Source: Paenibacillus macerans
GTDB lineage: Bacteria > Bacillota > Bacilli > Paenibacillales > Paenibacillaceae
NCBI RefSeq assembly: GCF_023715465.1
Contig: NZ_JAMBOE010000030.1
Span: 1 to 41,615 of the forward strand
DNA length: 41,615 nucleotides
Direction: 5' to 3'
Shown here: positions 23,323 to 30,825 of the stretch, piece by piece
Position numbering within the stretch: position 1 is the stretch's first letter
How the letters are laid out: every line of letters begins with the position of its first letter
Translations under genes and position numbers: made by a program
Notes under the pieces: generated by a model
Told to the model about the DNA's origin: nothing
The model's input: only the letters and a program-made list of their open reading frames with translations
Databases searched by the model: none

Positions 23323-24304
23323 CAATTTCGAACGGAAGAATTTTATGATACCCTGCCGTTTGCTTTTCCAGCATGTTAACCACCTGTTCAAAAGCGGAAT
23401 AACCGATTTTGGTAAAGTCCTGTTTGACGGTCGACAACCTGGGCGTCGTATAGCTAGACAATACGATATCGTCAAATCCCATAACCGATATCTGTTCCGG
23501 AATCGCTATGCCCAGTTCCCGGCAGCGGGTCATAAATCCGATCGCCATCAAATCGCTGACCGCGAAAACGGCGGTGATCCCAGGGTTGTCCCGAAGATAA
23601 GCTTCAGTGGCCTGATAGGCTTCTTCCTCGTTAAAATTCGCGTCGATCACGCGCTCGGGACGATACGGCACCCCCGCTTCCTCCAGGGCTTGGCGATACC
23701 CTTCCAGGCGCTCCACGCTAACTGCGGCAAACGGGTGCCCGTTGATCAGTCCGATCTCCCGGTGGCCTTGGCTGATCAGGTATTTCACCGCCTCCTTGGC
23801 GGCGCTGAGGTTGTCCGTGGACACGGAGCCCGAATGGGGACCGACGATATCCGCATCCACGATGACGCTCGGCAGCTCGCTGTTCACCAATTCCTCGAAA
23901 TAAGGGTCGCTTGTACGCAGGCCGGAAATAACCACCCCGGCGATTTTATTTTCCTGGCAAAACTGCCAGTAGGATTTGTCCTGCTGCTCGGACAAGCTCC
24001 GCGTGTAGATGACGACTTCATATTGGTAATGCTGGGCGGCGGTGTAGACCCCGCTCATAATCTGGAACATTACGCCGTCTTTGCCGTTGGCCTGCTCAAA
24101 GTTGGAAATGATCAGCGCGATCGTTTTCGTCACTTTGTGTTTTAGATTTTTGGCCAGCATATTCGGAAAATAGTTCAATTCCTGCGCGGCTTTCATTACC
24201 TTTTGCCTTGTCGACTCGCTGACGTCGGAATAGCCGTTTAACGTCTTGGATACCGCCGAAATCGACACGTTGGCCCGCTTGGCTACATCTTTGATTGATA
24301 CCAT
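23294..24304 (-). CDS. LacI/GalR-family transcriptional repressor
   Basis: Repressor of 336 residues. The N-terminal HTH and hinge are canonical: SIKDVAKRANVSISAVSKTL, with NYFPNMLAKNLKHKVTKTIALI. The periplasmic-binding-like effector domain follows, with DNLSAAKEAVKYLISQGHREIGLINGHP and TAVFAVSDLMAIGFMTRCRELG...ISVMGFDDIVLSSYTTPRLSTVKQD. The gene lies immediately upstream of the GH65 operon on the same strand, and three 16-bp LacI-type operators follow its stop codon. It most likely represses that operon until a sugar or sugar phosphate binds. No operator copy is seen at its own start, so autoregulation is not evident beyond read-through into the operon. Confidence 0.95.
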   Translation of the reverse strand: MVSIKDVAKRANVSISAVSKTLNGYSDVSESTRQKVMKAAQELNYFPNMLAKNLKHKVTKTIALIISNFEQANGKDGVMFQIMSGVYTAAQHYQYEVVIYTRSLSEQQDKSYWQFCQENKIAGVVISGLRTSDPYFEELVNSELPSVIVDADIVGPHSGSVSTDNLSAAKEAVKYLISQGHREIGLINGHPFAAVSVERLEGYRQALEEAGVPYRPERVIDANFNEEEAYQATEAYLRDNPGITAVFAVSDLMAIGFMTRCRELGIAIPEQISVMGFDDIVLSSYTTPRLSTVKQDFTKIGYSAFEQVVNMLEKQTAGYHKILPFEIVDRETIKVQ

Positions 24305-24341
24305 CGTTTCACCACAACATTTCTTTTAAGAGGTTGACTTT

Positions 24342-24365
24342 TTGAACCCGCACTATAAGGTTCAA
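24342..24365 (-). promoter_or_regulatory. Inverted repeat in the 5' region of the LacI-type gene
   Basis: TTGAACC (24342-24348) and GGTTCAA (24359-24365) form a 7-bp inverted repeat with a 10-base spacer. Minus-strand TTGCTA and TACAAT, 16 bases apart just upstream (near 24400-24373), could be the promoter. The role of the repeat is unknown. Confidence 0.35.
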
Positions 24366-24406
24366 GTTCTATTGTATCGATTGCCGGCAAAATAGCAACC
24401 AAATGG

Positions 24407-24904
24407 CTAACCGCTTACCTCGATTTGTTTATGTTCGGTTTCGATCGAGTAGTCCTTTGCAGCCCCGTCTTTTTTTGCCGTAAATTCGGCTATCCCGTAC
24501 ACCTCGTATGTGCCCGGCTCGTCGATCTTGTAGGAAAAAGATTCGGCGATTTCCATGTTGGCCGGGAATTCCTGAAAGATGGCCGAGTCAACCATGACCG
24601 TGACGGTGTTAACTCTTTCTCCCGACTCGTCCTGGATCACATAGTGAAATATGTCAGGCCGGCTGCGCAGCTCCACCGTCGAGTCGAGCCCGTTTTTCAA
24701 ATAGGCTTTGATCTTGAAAGTCTCGTTAAGGCCTGCTGTCTGCGGCAAAAAGATGCGGGTTGAGAAGAAATTCCGGTCATCCGGCACCTCCAAAGGAGCT
24801 TGCAAATCCGGCTTTGAAACGGCCTGCTCCACCGGGTCCAGGGGCCGGCATCCCGCTCCCGCCAGACAGATCAGGATCATAAACCAAACGGATACTTTCC
24901 GCAC
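24407..24904 (-). CDS. Putative lipoprotein with Ig-like/BsuPI-like fold
   Basis: Small protein of 165 residues with an N-terminal hydrophobic stretch ending in LAGAGC, an imperfect lipobox that would place the lipid on Cys19. The mature part is beta-rich: FKIKAYLKNGLDSTVELRSR, YVIQDESGERVNTVTVMVD, and SYKIDEPGTYEVYGIAEFTA. The pattern of an unstructured start, strands and a GTYEVYG end resembles BsuPI-type intracellular proteinase inhibitors and other Ig-like modules, but I cannot confirm the family. It stands alone between the LacI-type gene and a repeat-containing spacer. Membrane-anchored outside the cell is the likely location. Confidence 0.6.
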   Translation of the reverse strand: MRKVSVWFMILICLAGAGCRPLDPVEQAVSKPDLQAPLEVPDDRNFFSTRIFLPQTAGLNETFKIKAYLKNGLDSTVELRSRPDIFHYVIQDESGERVNTVTVMVDSAIFQEFPANMEIAESFSYKIDEPGTYEVYGIAEFTAKKDGAAKDYSIETEHKQIEVSG

Positions 24905-24999
24905 GGCGCGCTCACCTCCATCTGAAAAGACGCAAGCCGGCTCGTTTTGTTGCAGTTAAAGCAAAAAGCGGCCGGTGCTCGCCACCTAAGACCGGCGGT

Positions 25000-25105
25000 T
25001 GATTGGAAAATATCCAGTAGAATTGGAAATTCAACGGCAAATAGGGCGATGTGCTCAAAAAGTGTGTGATTTCCGTCAATCTACTGGATTTTTTCCAATG
25101 AGAGG
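25000..25105. repeat. Family C short inverted repeats
   Basis: GATTGGAAAATATCCAGTAGA at its left and TCTACTGGATTTTTTCCAA at its right are related and inverted relative to each other. They match the cluster at 15055-15265. No gene is visible in the surrounding 24905-25199. Confidence 0.65.
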
Positions 25106-25199
25106 CGGTGTGACGGACCGGGTTGCCTTCTGCATAAACCCAAGCAAAAAAATCCAACTTAACCATGAACTCTTGGATTGGATAAGGAGGAACTCGCTG

Positions 25200-25775
25200 A
25201 TGAATTGGTCTTGGGTATGGGAATCGTCGGTTCTCGTCCTGGCCGGGATCGTACTGCTGCGGATTGCCGGCAGAAAATCGATCGCGCAATCGACCGCTGC
25301 AACCACCGTAATCATCATTTCGATCGGGACGATGGTCGTCCAACCGGTCGCCTTTGATCCGCTGTGGAAAGCGCTGGCTTCGGCAGCGGTATTTATCTTC
25401 TGGCTGATTGTTGTCGAATACTTACAGTTGAAATGGGACTGGTTCGAGGGCTTGCTCAGCGGCCGTTCCATCATCGTGATCGAAAACGGACAAGTGGTGC
25501 CGAACAACATGCGCAAGCTGCGCATAACCGTCGATCAGTTGGAGGTAAGGTTAAGACAGATAGGCGTCTCCAACATCGCTGATGTGAAGACGGCCACTCT
25601 GGAGCCAAACGGACAGATCGGATACGAGCTGATGGAGTATGCCCGCCCCGTCACCGTCGGCGATCTGGAGCGTATGCTTGGGCTCAAACCCGGCATGTCC
25701 CTGGACCAGTCCATCCTTTTTCAGGAAGTGCGCCAGAACCATCATCCCACTCCCGTTAATCCTAAATTGCAATAA
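25200..25775 (+). CDS. DUF421 / YetF-like membrane protein
   Basis: Membrane protein of 191 residues. Three hydrophobic segments (about 8-22, 33-50 and 57-75) are followed by the soluble DUF421 domain: LLSGRSIIVIENGQVVPNNMRKLRITVDQLEVRLRQIGVSNIADVKTATLEPNGQIGYEL. RIAGRKSIAQ with its Arg-Lys is the usual first loop. The ATG at 25200 follows AAGGAGG by seven bases. Some relatives (YetF, YdfS, YrbG) affect spores or membrane properties, but the biochemical function of the family is not settled. Its neighbours are a DsrE-like protein and an aminotransferase. Nothing in sequence ties them firmly. Confidence 0.88.
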   Translation: MNWSWVWESSVLVLAGIVLLRIAGRKSIAQSTAATTVIIISIGTMVVQPVAFDPLWKALASAAVFIFWLIVVEYLQLKWDWFEGLLSGRSIIVIENGQVVPNNMRKLRITVDQLEVRLRQIGVSNIADVKTATLEPNGQIGYELMEYARPVTVGDLERMLGLKPGMSLDQSILFQEVRQNHHPTPVNPKLQ

Positions 25776-25872
25776 AAAAGTTTCCTCCGTATGGCCAATT
25801 CATGAATTCGGCATAACCGGCCGCCGCCAACTACATACTAGAGTCATCTTGCAGCGATGGAGGCTGGAAACG

Positions 25873-26352
25873 ATGGAACAAAAAAGAATGAATCTGCTGA
25901 TGTTCAGCGGGGAATACGACAAAGCGATGGCCGGACTCATCCTGGCTAATGCCGCGCGGGATATTGAGGTGGAGGTGACGATGTTTTTTGCCTTCTGGGG
26001 GCTGTTTCTCGTGCGCGATCCCGATAAAATGACCCTGGAGGATAAGACGCTGTACGAAAAACTGATGACCTGGATGACGCCCAAAGGTCCGGAAGAACTG
26101 CCTTTATCCAGAATGAATTTTAGCGGGCTCGGCAAGCGGATGCTGACGGAGATGATCGAAGACAACGAGGCGCCGAAGCTGATTCATTTTTTGAAGGGCG
26201 CACGGAAAAAGAACATCAAATTCTACGGCTGCAAGCTCTCGGTGGAGATTATGGGCCTCAAACCGGAGGAGTTCATTCCCGAACTGGAGATCATCGATGC
26301 TCAGACTTATCTGCGCGATGCGCTGGAATCCGATGTCCAGCTGTTTATTTAG
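25873..26352 (+). CDS. DsrE/DsrF/DrsH-like family protein
   Basis: Cytosolic protein of 159 residues. It begins with the DsrE fold pattern LLMFSGEYDKAMAGLILANAA, followed by VTMFFAFWGLFLVRDP and SRMNFSGLGKRMLTEMIEDN. The C-terminal part IKFYGCKLSVEIMGLKPEEFI has the conserved Cys that carries sulfur in related proteins. GGAGG precedes the ATG at 25873 by nine bases. Longer upstream reading overlaps DUF421 and lacks a ribosome site. Family members act as sulfur carriers or peroxiredoxin-associated proteins. It is followed after 133 bp by a cysteine desulfurase-like gene, so a sulfur-relay partnership is possible but unproven. Confidence 0.85.
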   Translation: MEQKRMNLLMFSGEYDKAMAGLILANAARDIEVEVTMFFAFWGLFLVRDPDKMTLEDKTLYEKLMTWMTPKGPEELPLSRMNFSGLGKRMLTEMIEDNEAPKLIHFLKGARKKNIKFYGCKLSVEIMGLKPEEFIPELEIIDAQTYLRDALESDVQLFI

Positions 26353-26485
26353 AGACTTGAAGCAAGCCGGGAGGCTCATCCAAATTATTACAATTTCCTG
26401 ACAATTGTATCCTCCGCTTAACCCCTTTGGGCGAATGTACGTAACCTAAACCGATGTTAAAAGAAGGCTAAAGGGGAGACACGGC

Positions 26486-28024
26486 ATGCTGCAGGCCAAA
26501 ATCGGAAACGCCGCTTACGAATACGAAACCGGGTGCGGGCGGCGCGATATTGCGGAGGAAAATGAGTTCCATTGTTATCGGGAAAATACGATCGGTTATG
26601 GCCACAGCTTTATTTCCCCGTACGGAAGGCAAAGGCTGCTTTACGCCGATTGGGCGGCCAGCGGCCGTTTGTACCGGCCGATCGAAGCCAAACTAGCCGA
26701 GGAGCTCGGCCCGTTCGCGGGAAATCCGCATACGCATTCCAATCTGACCGGCACGGCGATGACCACCGCTTACGAAGAAGCAAAGAGCATCATCAAACGC
26801 CATGTCAACGCCGGCCCGGACGATATGCTCCTGTTTGCCGGAACCGGAATGACCGGCGCGGTGAACAAGCTGCAGCGGCTGCTGGGACTGAAAATACCGC
26901 AGCGCTGGCAGGCGGCCCGATCCATGATGGCCGAGCGGGAGCGCCCGGTCATTTTCGTGACGCATATGGAGCACCACTCCAACCATATTTCCTGGGCGGA
27001 AACGATCGGCGAAGTGGTCTGCATTCCCCCCGGAGCCGACGGTCGCGTCAACCCCGAGCATCTGGAGCGGCTGCTCCGCCAGTACCGTGAGCGGAAACTC
27101 AAGGTGGGGGCTTTTACCGCTTGCTCCAATGTGACGGGCTTTGAAACGCCCTATCACCAACTGTCGCGGATTATGCATGAGCACGGCGGAATCAGCGTGG
27201 TTGATTTCTCCGCCAGCGCTCCTTATGTACGCATCGATATGCACCCGCCGGAAGCTCCGGAGGATAAGCTCGATGCTGTTCTGTTTTCCCCCCACAAGTT
27301 GCTTGGCGGTCCGGGAACGAACGGTGTGCTGATCATGGACGCGAAGCTGAGCGCCGATCCGGTCCCCGATCATCCCGGGGGCGGTACGGTCTCTTGGACC
27401 AATCCTTGGGGAGAGTACCAGTATTGGCCCAACCCCGAAACGCGGGAAGACGGCGGCACGCCGGGAGTGATGCAGGCGGTGCGCGCGGCGTTATGCCTGA
27501 AGCTGAAGGAGCGGATGGGGAGCGAACGCATGCTGCGCCGCGAGCGGGAGCTGACGGAGGTGCTGCTGCGGCAGCTCGAATCCGTTCCGGGCCTGCACGT
27601 TCTCGGCGGAACCGGCCGGAAGCGGCTTGGGATCGTGTCCTTTGTCACGGAATCCGTTCACTACAACCTGATGGTGAAGCTGCTGAACGACCGCTTCGGC
27701 ATTCAGGTCCGGGGCGGCTGCTCCTGCGCGGGAACGTACGGCCATTATTTGCTGGGCATAGGCCGCGCTTCGTCCCGGCAGATCGCCCGCCTGATCGCGG
27801 CCGGCGATTTATCGCGGAAGCCCGGCTGGGTCCGCGTGTCTCTTCATCCGATGATGACCGACCGGGAAGCCGTATTCATCGGGACCGCGGTCCGGGCGGT
27901 TACGGAGAATATCCAGGAGTGGAAACAAGACTACATCTATGACCCGGGAACAAACGAATGGCGGCATATTCGCGAGCGGCGGCCGGCATTTGGGGAGGAA
28001 TGGTTCGAAATTCCTTGGGAATAG
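26486..28024 (+). CDS. Class V aminotransferase, cysteine desulfurase-like
   Basis: PLP enzyme of 512 residues, about 100 longer than a standard IscS/SufS. Visible sites: RLLYADWAASGRL at the start of the fold, FVTHMEHHSN with the PLP-stacking His near 163-164, VVDFSASAPY with Asp240 binding the pyridine nitrogen, and LFSPHKLLGGPGTNG with Schiff-base Lys271. GIQVRGGCSCAGTYGH places a Cys (412 or 414) where desulfurases have the persulfide Cys. The C-terminal 60 residues (EWKQDYIYDPGTNEWRHIRER) are extra. AGGGGAG precedes the ATG. A shortened copy of this gene, with deletions and a stop, lies at 10453-10665. The amine donor could be cysteine. Other class V substrates are possible. Confidence 0.85.
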   Translation: MLQAKIGNAAYEYETGCGRRDIAEENEFHCYRENTIGYGHSFISPYGRQRLLYADWAASGRLYRPIEAKLAEELGPFAGNPHTHSNLTGTAMTTAYEEAKSIIKRHVNAGPDDMLLFAGTGMTGAVNKLQRLLGLKIPQRWQAARSMMAERERPVIFVTHMEHHSNHISWAETIGEVVCIPPGADGRVNPEHLERLLRQYRERKLKVGAFTACSNVTGFETPYHQLSRIMHEHGGISVVDFSASAPYVRIDMHPPEAPEDKLDAVLFSPHKLLGGPGTNGVLIMDAKLSADPVPDHPGGGTVSWTNPWGEYQYWPNPETREDGGTPGVMQAVRAALCLKLKERMGSERMLRRERELTEVLLRQLESVPGLHVLGGTGRKRLGIVSFVTESVHYNLMVKLLNDRFGIQVRGGCSCAGTYGHYLLGIGRASSRQIARLIAAGDLSRKPGWVRVSLHPMMTDREAVFIGTAVRAVTENIQEWKQDYIYDPGTNEWRHIRERRPAFGEEWFEIPWE

Positions 28025-28091
28025 GCATATTCCGCCGGAAAGCGCATAACGTATGGCGATGCCAATGATTCTGCGTAAAGGAGTGAGACGG

Positions 28092-28181
28092 ATGGACTCC
28101 GGATACCCTACCTATCCGCCTTACGGTCAAGCCGCCTTTGACAAGCGGGCTGCCGGCGCCCCTTTTTTGTTGGCGAGGTAG
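28092..28181 (+). CDS. Possible 29-residue peptide overlapping the EamA gene end
   Basis: ATG at 28092 with AAAGGAG about ten bases upstream, stop at 28181. The sequence starts MDSGYPTYPPYGQAAF, a Tyr/Pro/Gly-rich pattern reminiscent of small spore or coat peptides. The 3' half overlaps, in antisense, the end of the EamA gene. It may be the start of a gene cut short by rearrangement. Evidence is only the ribosome site and the composition. Confidence 0.3.
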   Translation: MDSGYPTYPPYGQAAFDKRAAGAPFLLAR

Positions 28182-29026
28182 ACGCCGCCAAGGATAAACA
28201 CCAGCCCGGCCACCAGACGCCAGCTAATCGGCTCATGGAGCAGCGTGAATCCCCAAATAATCGCGCTGGCCGGCACCAGATAGGTGACCGTTGTGGCGAA
28301 TTGCGGGCTGCCTTTTTGCACCATGAAATAGAAAAGAATATAAGCAAAGCCGGAGCCGAATACCCCCAGGCCGATGACCGCGCCGAGGGTGGCAGGCGAA
28401 GCCAGCGGCGCTAGGGAGACGCCTTTGGTCACCGCAGCCATGACGCCGCTGCCGAGCATGGCGCAGAGCAGCGTGCCGAACGTCACCTGATACATCGACA
28501 GCCCTTCGGAGAGCTTCTTGGACAAATGCGAGCCGATCGCGTAGCATAGGGTGGCCGCCAGCATGCAGGCGAAGCCGAGTCCGTCAACCGAGACGATCGA
28601 AGTAGGACTTACGCCGAGCAGGACGATGATTCCGATAAAAGCGATGCCCATCCCCAGCCACTGCCTCCGGCCCGCGGCGACGCGAAAAAACAGGACCCCA
28701 ACGGCCAGCGTCCACAGCGGCGTCGTGGCATTCAACACCGAGGCCATGCCGCTCGTCAGCCGCGTTTCGCTGAAGCCGATGAACGCCCACGGAATCGCGG
28801 TGTTCACCAGCGCCATGACGGCCATCGGCAGCCAGGGAATGCTGCGGAAGCCAAACGGCTTGCGCAGGATCAGCATTACCGCGGAGATCGTCGCCAGCCC
28901 GAAGGCCGACCGCAGGAAGGCGATCGCCCATGGGCCGTAATCCGGCAGCAGAATTTTGATGAAGAAAAAGGAACCGCCCCAAATCAGACTTAATAGAATC
29001 AATGCAAAATAAAGTTGACGCGCCAC
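28127..29026 (-). CDS. EamA-family (DMT superfamily) transporter
   Basis: Membrane protein of 299 residues with ten hydrophobic segments arranged as two EamA repeats. Repeat 1 begins LILLSLIWGGSFFFIKILLPDYGPWAIAFLR and repeat 2 begins LGFACMLAATLCYAIGSHLSKKL. The segment LVPASAIIWGFTLLHEPISWRLVAGLVFILGGVYLANKKG is the typical C-terminal signature. The start is GTG at 29026 with AAGGG six bases upstream. No ATG fits. It is transcribed toward the aminotransferase gene. These proteins export or exchange amino acids, nucleosides or other metabolites. The substrate is not readable here. Confidence 0.92.
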   Translation of the reverse strand: MARQLYFALILLSLIWGGSFFFIKILLPDYGPWAIAFLRSAFGLATISAVMLILRKPFGFRSIPWLPMAVMALVNTAIPWAFIGFSETRLTSGMASVLNATTPLWTLAVGVLFFRVAAGRRQWLGMGIAFIGIIVLLGVSPTSIVSVDGLGFACMLAATLCYAIGSHLSKKLSEGLSMYQVTFGTLLCAMLGSGVMAAVTKGVSLAPLASPATLGAVIGLGVFGSGFAYILFYFMVQKGSPQFATTVTYLVPASAIIWGFTLLHEPISWRLVAGLVFILGGVYLANKKGAPAARLSKAA

Positions 29027-29057
29027 TCCAATCCCTTCTTTCTTTTAGCGTTTGCGC

Positions 29058-29262
29058 TACATACTCTAACGGTTGCCACAACCGCTATTTGTTCAAAAAA
29101 CATTGATTTCGAATTCTAAAGGTTGCCACGGCGCTTATTTCACTTAAATCCGGCTCATTTTGCTTAAATTCAGGAAAATAACGGCAATGGCAACCGTTAG
29201 AATTTAGAAAAGGTCTATTTTCGTAAAATAACAGCTGCTACAACCGTTAGATTTCCGGCGGG
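29058..29262 (-). repeat. Dispersed intergenic repeat, family B, copy 2 (most complete)
   Basis: On the minus strand this matches 105-290 throughout. It contains modules ending in CCGTTAGA and the hairpins CGGTTG-TGG-CAACCG and CGGTTGCCA-TTGCCG. It begins about 30 bp upstream of the EamA start, so it may overlap the promoter of that gene. Confidence 0.85.
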
Positions 29263-29364
29263 TGATAGTTCGGTTCGAAAACTTGAGCTTTGGCGAGAAA
29301 TCTGGAAAGTATCAGGGCAACCAATGTCTTGTGTAAAAGTTAATGCAATGCTAATGCTCCTCAG

Positions 29365-29585
29365 GCGGAAACATAAGGACCAAAAAAGGCGTTAATTCGG
29401 CGAGATCACCCACTTCACGAGAAATAGAGGGAATTTATGGCGTTATTTTCCCGAACCGTAGGGAGATGTCCGCCTTTCACACCGTTCATTGGAAAATAAG
29501 GGCATAAAATTCCGCTAATGGGGAGGAATCATGCCTCGCCCCGGAAAATAAGACCATAAAGCTCCGCTTTTCTGAGGGAGGGGGC
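29365..29585 (+). repeat. Dispersed intergenic repeat, family A, copy 2
   Basis: Matches 34395-34612 directly and 2475-2690 in inverse orientation. Blocks include GGCGTTAATTCGGCGAGAT, CGAGAAATAGAGGGAATTTATGGCG, CATTGGAAAATAAGGGCATAAA, TTCCGCTAATGGGGAGGAA and CCGGAAAATAAGACCATAAAG. The gap 29027-29688 is occupied by this copy, by family B copy 2, and by a short block (29330-29367) resembling 10743-10780. No gene is evident. Confidence 0.8.
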
Positions 29586-29688
29586 TCGGGCAGCTGAGCT
29601 TTCTTGCTGCAGCGATACCGATTGTAGCACGGCTTCGCTTCGACTGTGATCGAAATGTCGATGTTCCATGAAATGGAGGAGGATGCTC

Positions 29689-30735
29689 ATGAAAGTCGGG
29701 TTCGCACGAACGGCGGCCGCCCAGTGGGTGACGGAGCACGCCGCCCGGGAGGCCGAGTTCCTGGGAGCCTATTTTAGCGGTTCAACGGTTGACCTTCCGA
29801 ATGACGCGCCAATGTCCCCGAGCTCAGATATCGATCTTATGGTTGTGACCGCCCAAACTGAACCTCCGCCGAAACCGGGAAAATTCCTTTTCGAAAACAC
29901 ATTGTTGGAGGTAACGTACCTGTCCTGGAGCCAGCTGGCCTCCGCCGAAAACGTCCTGACGGACTATCATCTCGCCGGAAACTTTCGGACAGATACGATC
30001 ATCGCTGATCCAACGGGACGATTGCGCAAGCTGCAGAAGGAGGTGGCCCCCCGTTTTGCCGAAAGGCCGTGGGTGCGCCGCCGCTGCGAAAACGCCCGGG
30101 AGCGGGTCGAGCGCGGGCTTCGCAGCATCGATCCTTCCGCGCCGTGGCATGATCAAGTGACGGCGTGGCTGTTTCCGACCGGGATCATGACCCATGTCCT
30201 GCTTACGGCCGCGCTGCGCAACCCCACCGTACGGCTGCGTTACCTCGCCGCCCGGCAGGTACTGGCCGACTACGAGCTTAGCGCCAGGTACCCGGAGCTG
30301 CTGCGGCTGCTCGGCTGTACTCAGCTCGGGCCGCAGCAGGCGGAGTCCCACCTGGACGCGCTGGCCCGGACTTTCGACGCGGCCGCAGAGCACGCCCGCA
30401 CGCCGTTCTTCTTCAGCAGCGACATCACCGCCGCGGCGCGCCCGGTCGCGATCGACGGCAGCCGCGAGCTGATCCGAAATGGCCGCCAGCAAGAGGCGGT
30501 GTTTTGGATCGTCGCTACCTTTGCCCGCTGCCTTAAAATTTTGGCCGCCGACGCTCCAGCCCTGCACAAAAATTTGCTTCCCGGCTTCAACGACATGCTT
30601 GCCGATCTGGGCATTAATGGTTCCGCCCACCTTCTCGCCCGCGCCGGGGAGGGGCTGCGCTATCTCCCGCGGCTTATGCAGGCGGCGGAAGCGATCATGG
30701 ACGCCAACCCGGAGATTAAGACCGGGCAAGGATGA
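29689..30735 (+). CDS. Nucleotidyltransferase-fold protein of unknown function
   Basis: Cytosolic protein of 348 residues. The N-terminus contains a Pol-beta-type nucleotidyltransferase core: FLGAYFSGSTVDLPND, then SPSSDIDLMVV with the two metal-binding Asp residues, then LLEVTYLSW for the third strand. The remainder is helical with many Arg and Ala residues (RLRYLAARQVLADYELSARYPELLRLLGC) and is not a family I can name. GGAGGAGG lies six bases before the ATG at 29689. It resembles aminoglycoside nucleotidyltransferase-like and minimal nucleotidyltransferase proteins in the core only. It is convergent with the agmatine genes and separated from them by a terminator. Confidence 0.7.
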   Translation: MKVGFARTAAAQWVTEHAAREAEFLGAYFSGSTVDLPNDAPMSPSSDIDLMVVTAQTEPPPKPGKFLFENTLLEVTYLSWSQLASAENVLTDYHLAGNFRTDTIIADPTGRLRKLQKEVAPRFAERPWVRRRCENARERVERGLRSIDPSAPWHDQVTAWLFPTGIMTHVLLTAALRNPTVRLRYLAARQVLADYELSARYPELLRLLGCTQLGPQQAESHLDALARTFDAAAEHARTPFFFSSDITAAARPVAIDGSRELIRNGRQQEAVFWIVATFARCLKILAADAPALHKNLLPGFNDMLADLGINGSAHLLARAGEGLRYLPRLMQAAEAIMDANPEIKTGQG

Positions 30736-30766
30736 TCCAGCCTTGCGCCACATGCTGCCGTCAAAA

Positions 30767-30801
30767 GCCCCCAATCACGGCGTTCGAGTGCAATTGGGGG
30801 C
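30767..30801. terminator. Bidirectional terminator between convergent genes
   Basis: GCCCCCAAT (30767-30775) and ATTGGGGGC (30793-30801) form a perfect 9-bp stem. On the plus strand CCGATTTTC follows, and on the minus strand TTTTGA follows. Confidence 0.8.
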
Positions 30802-30825
30802 CCGATTTTCTATGAAATTACGAGC

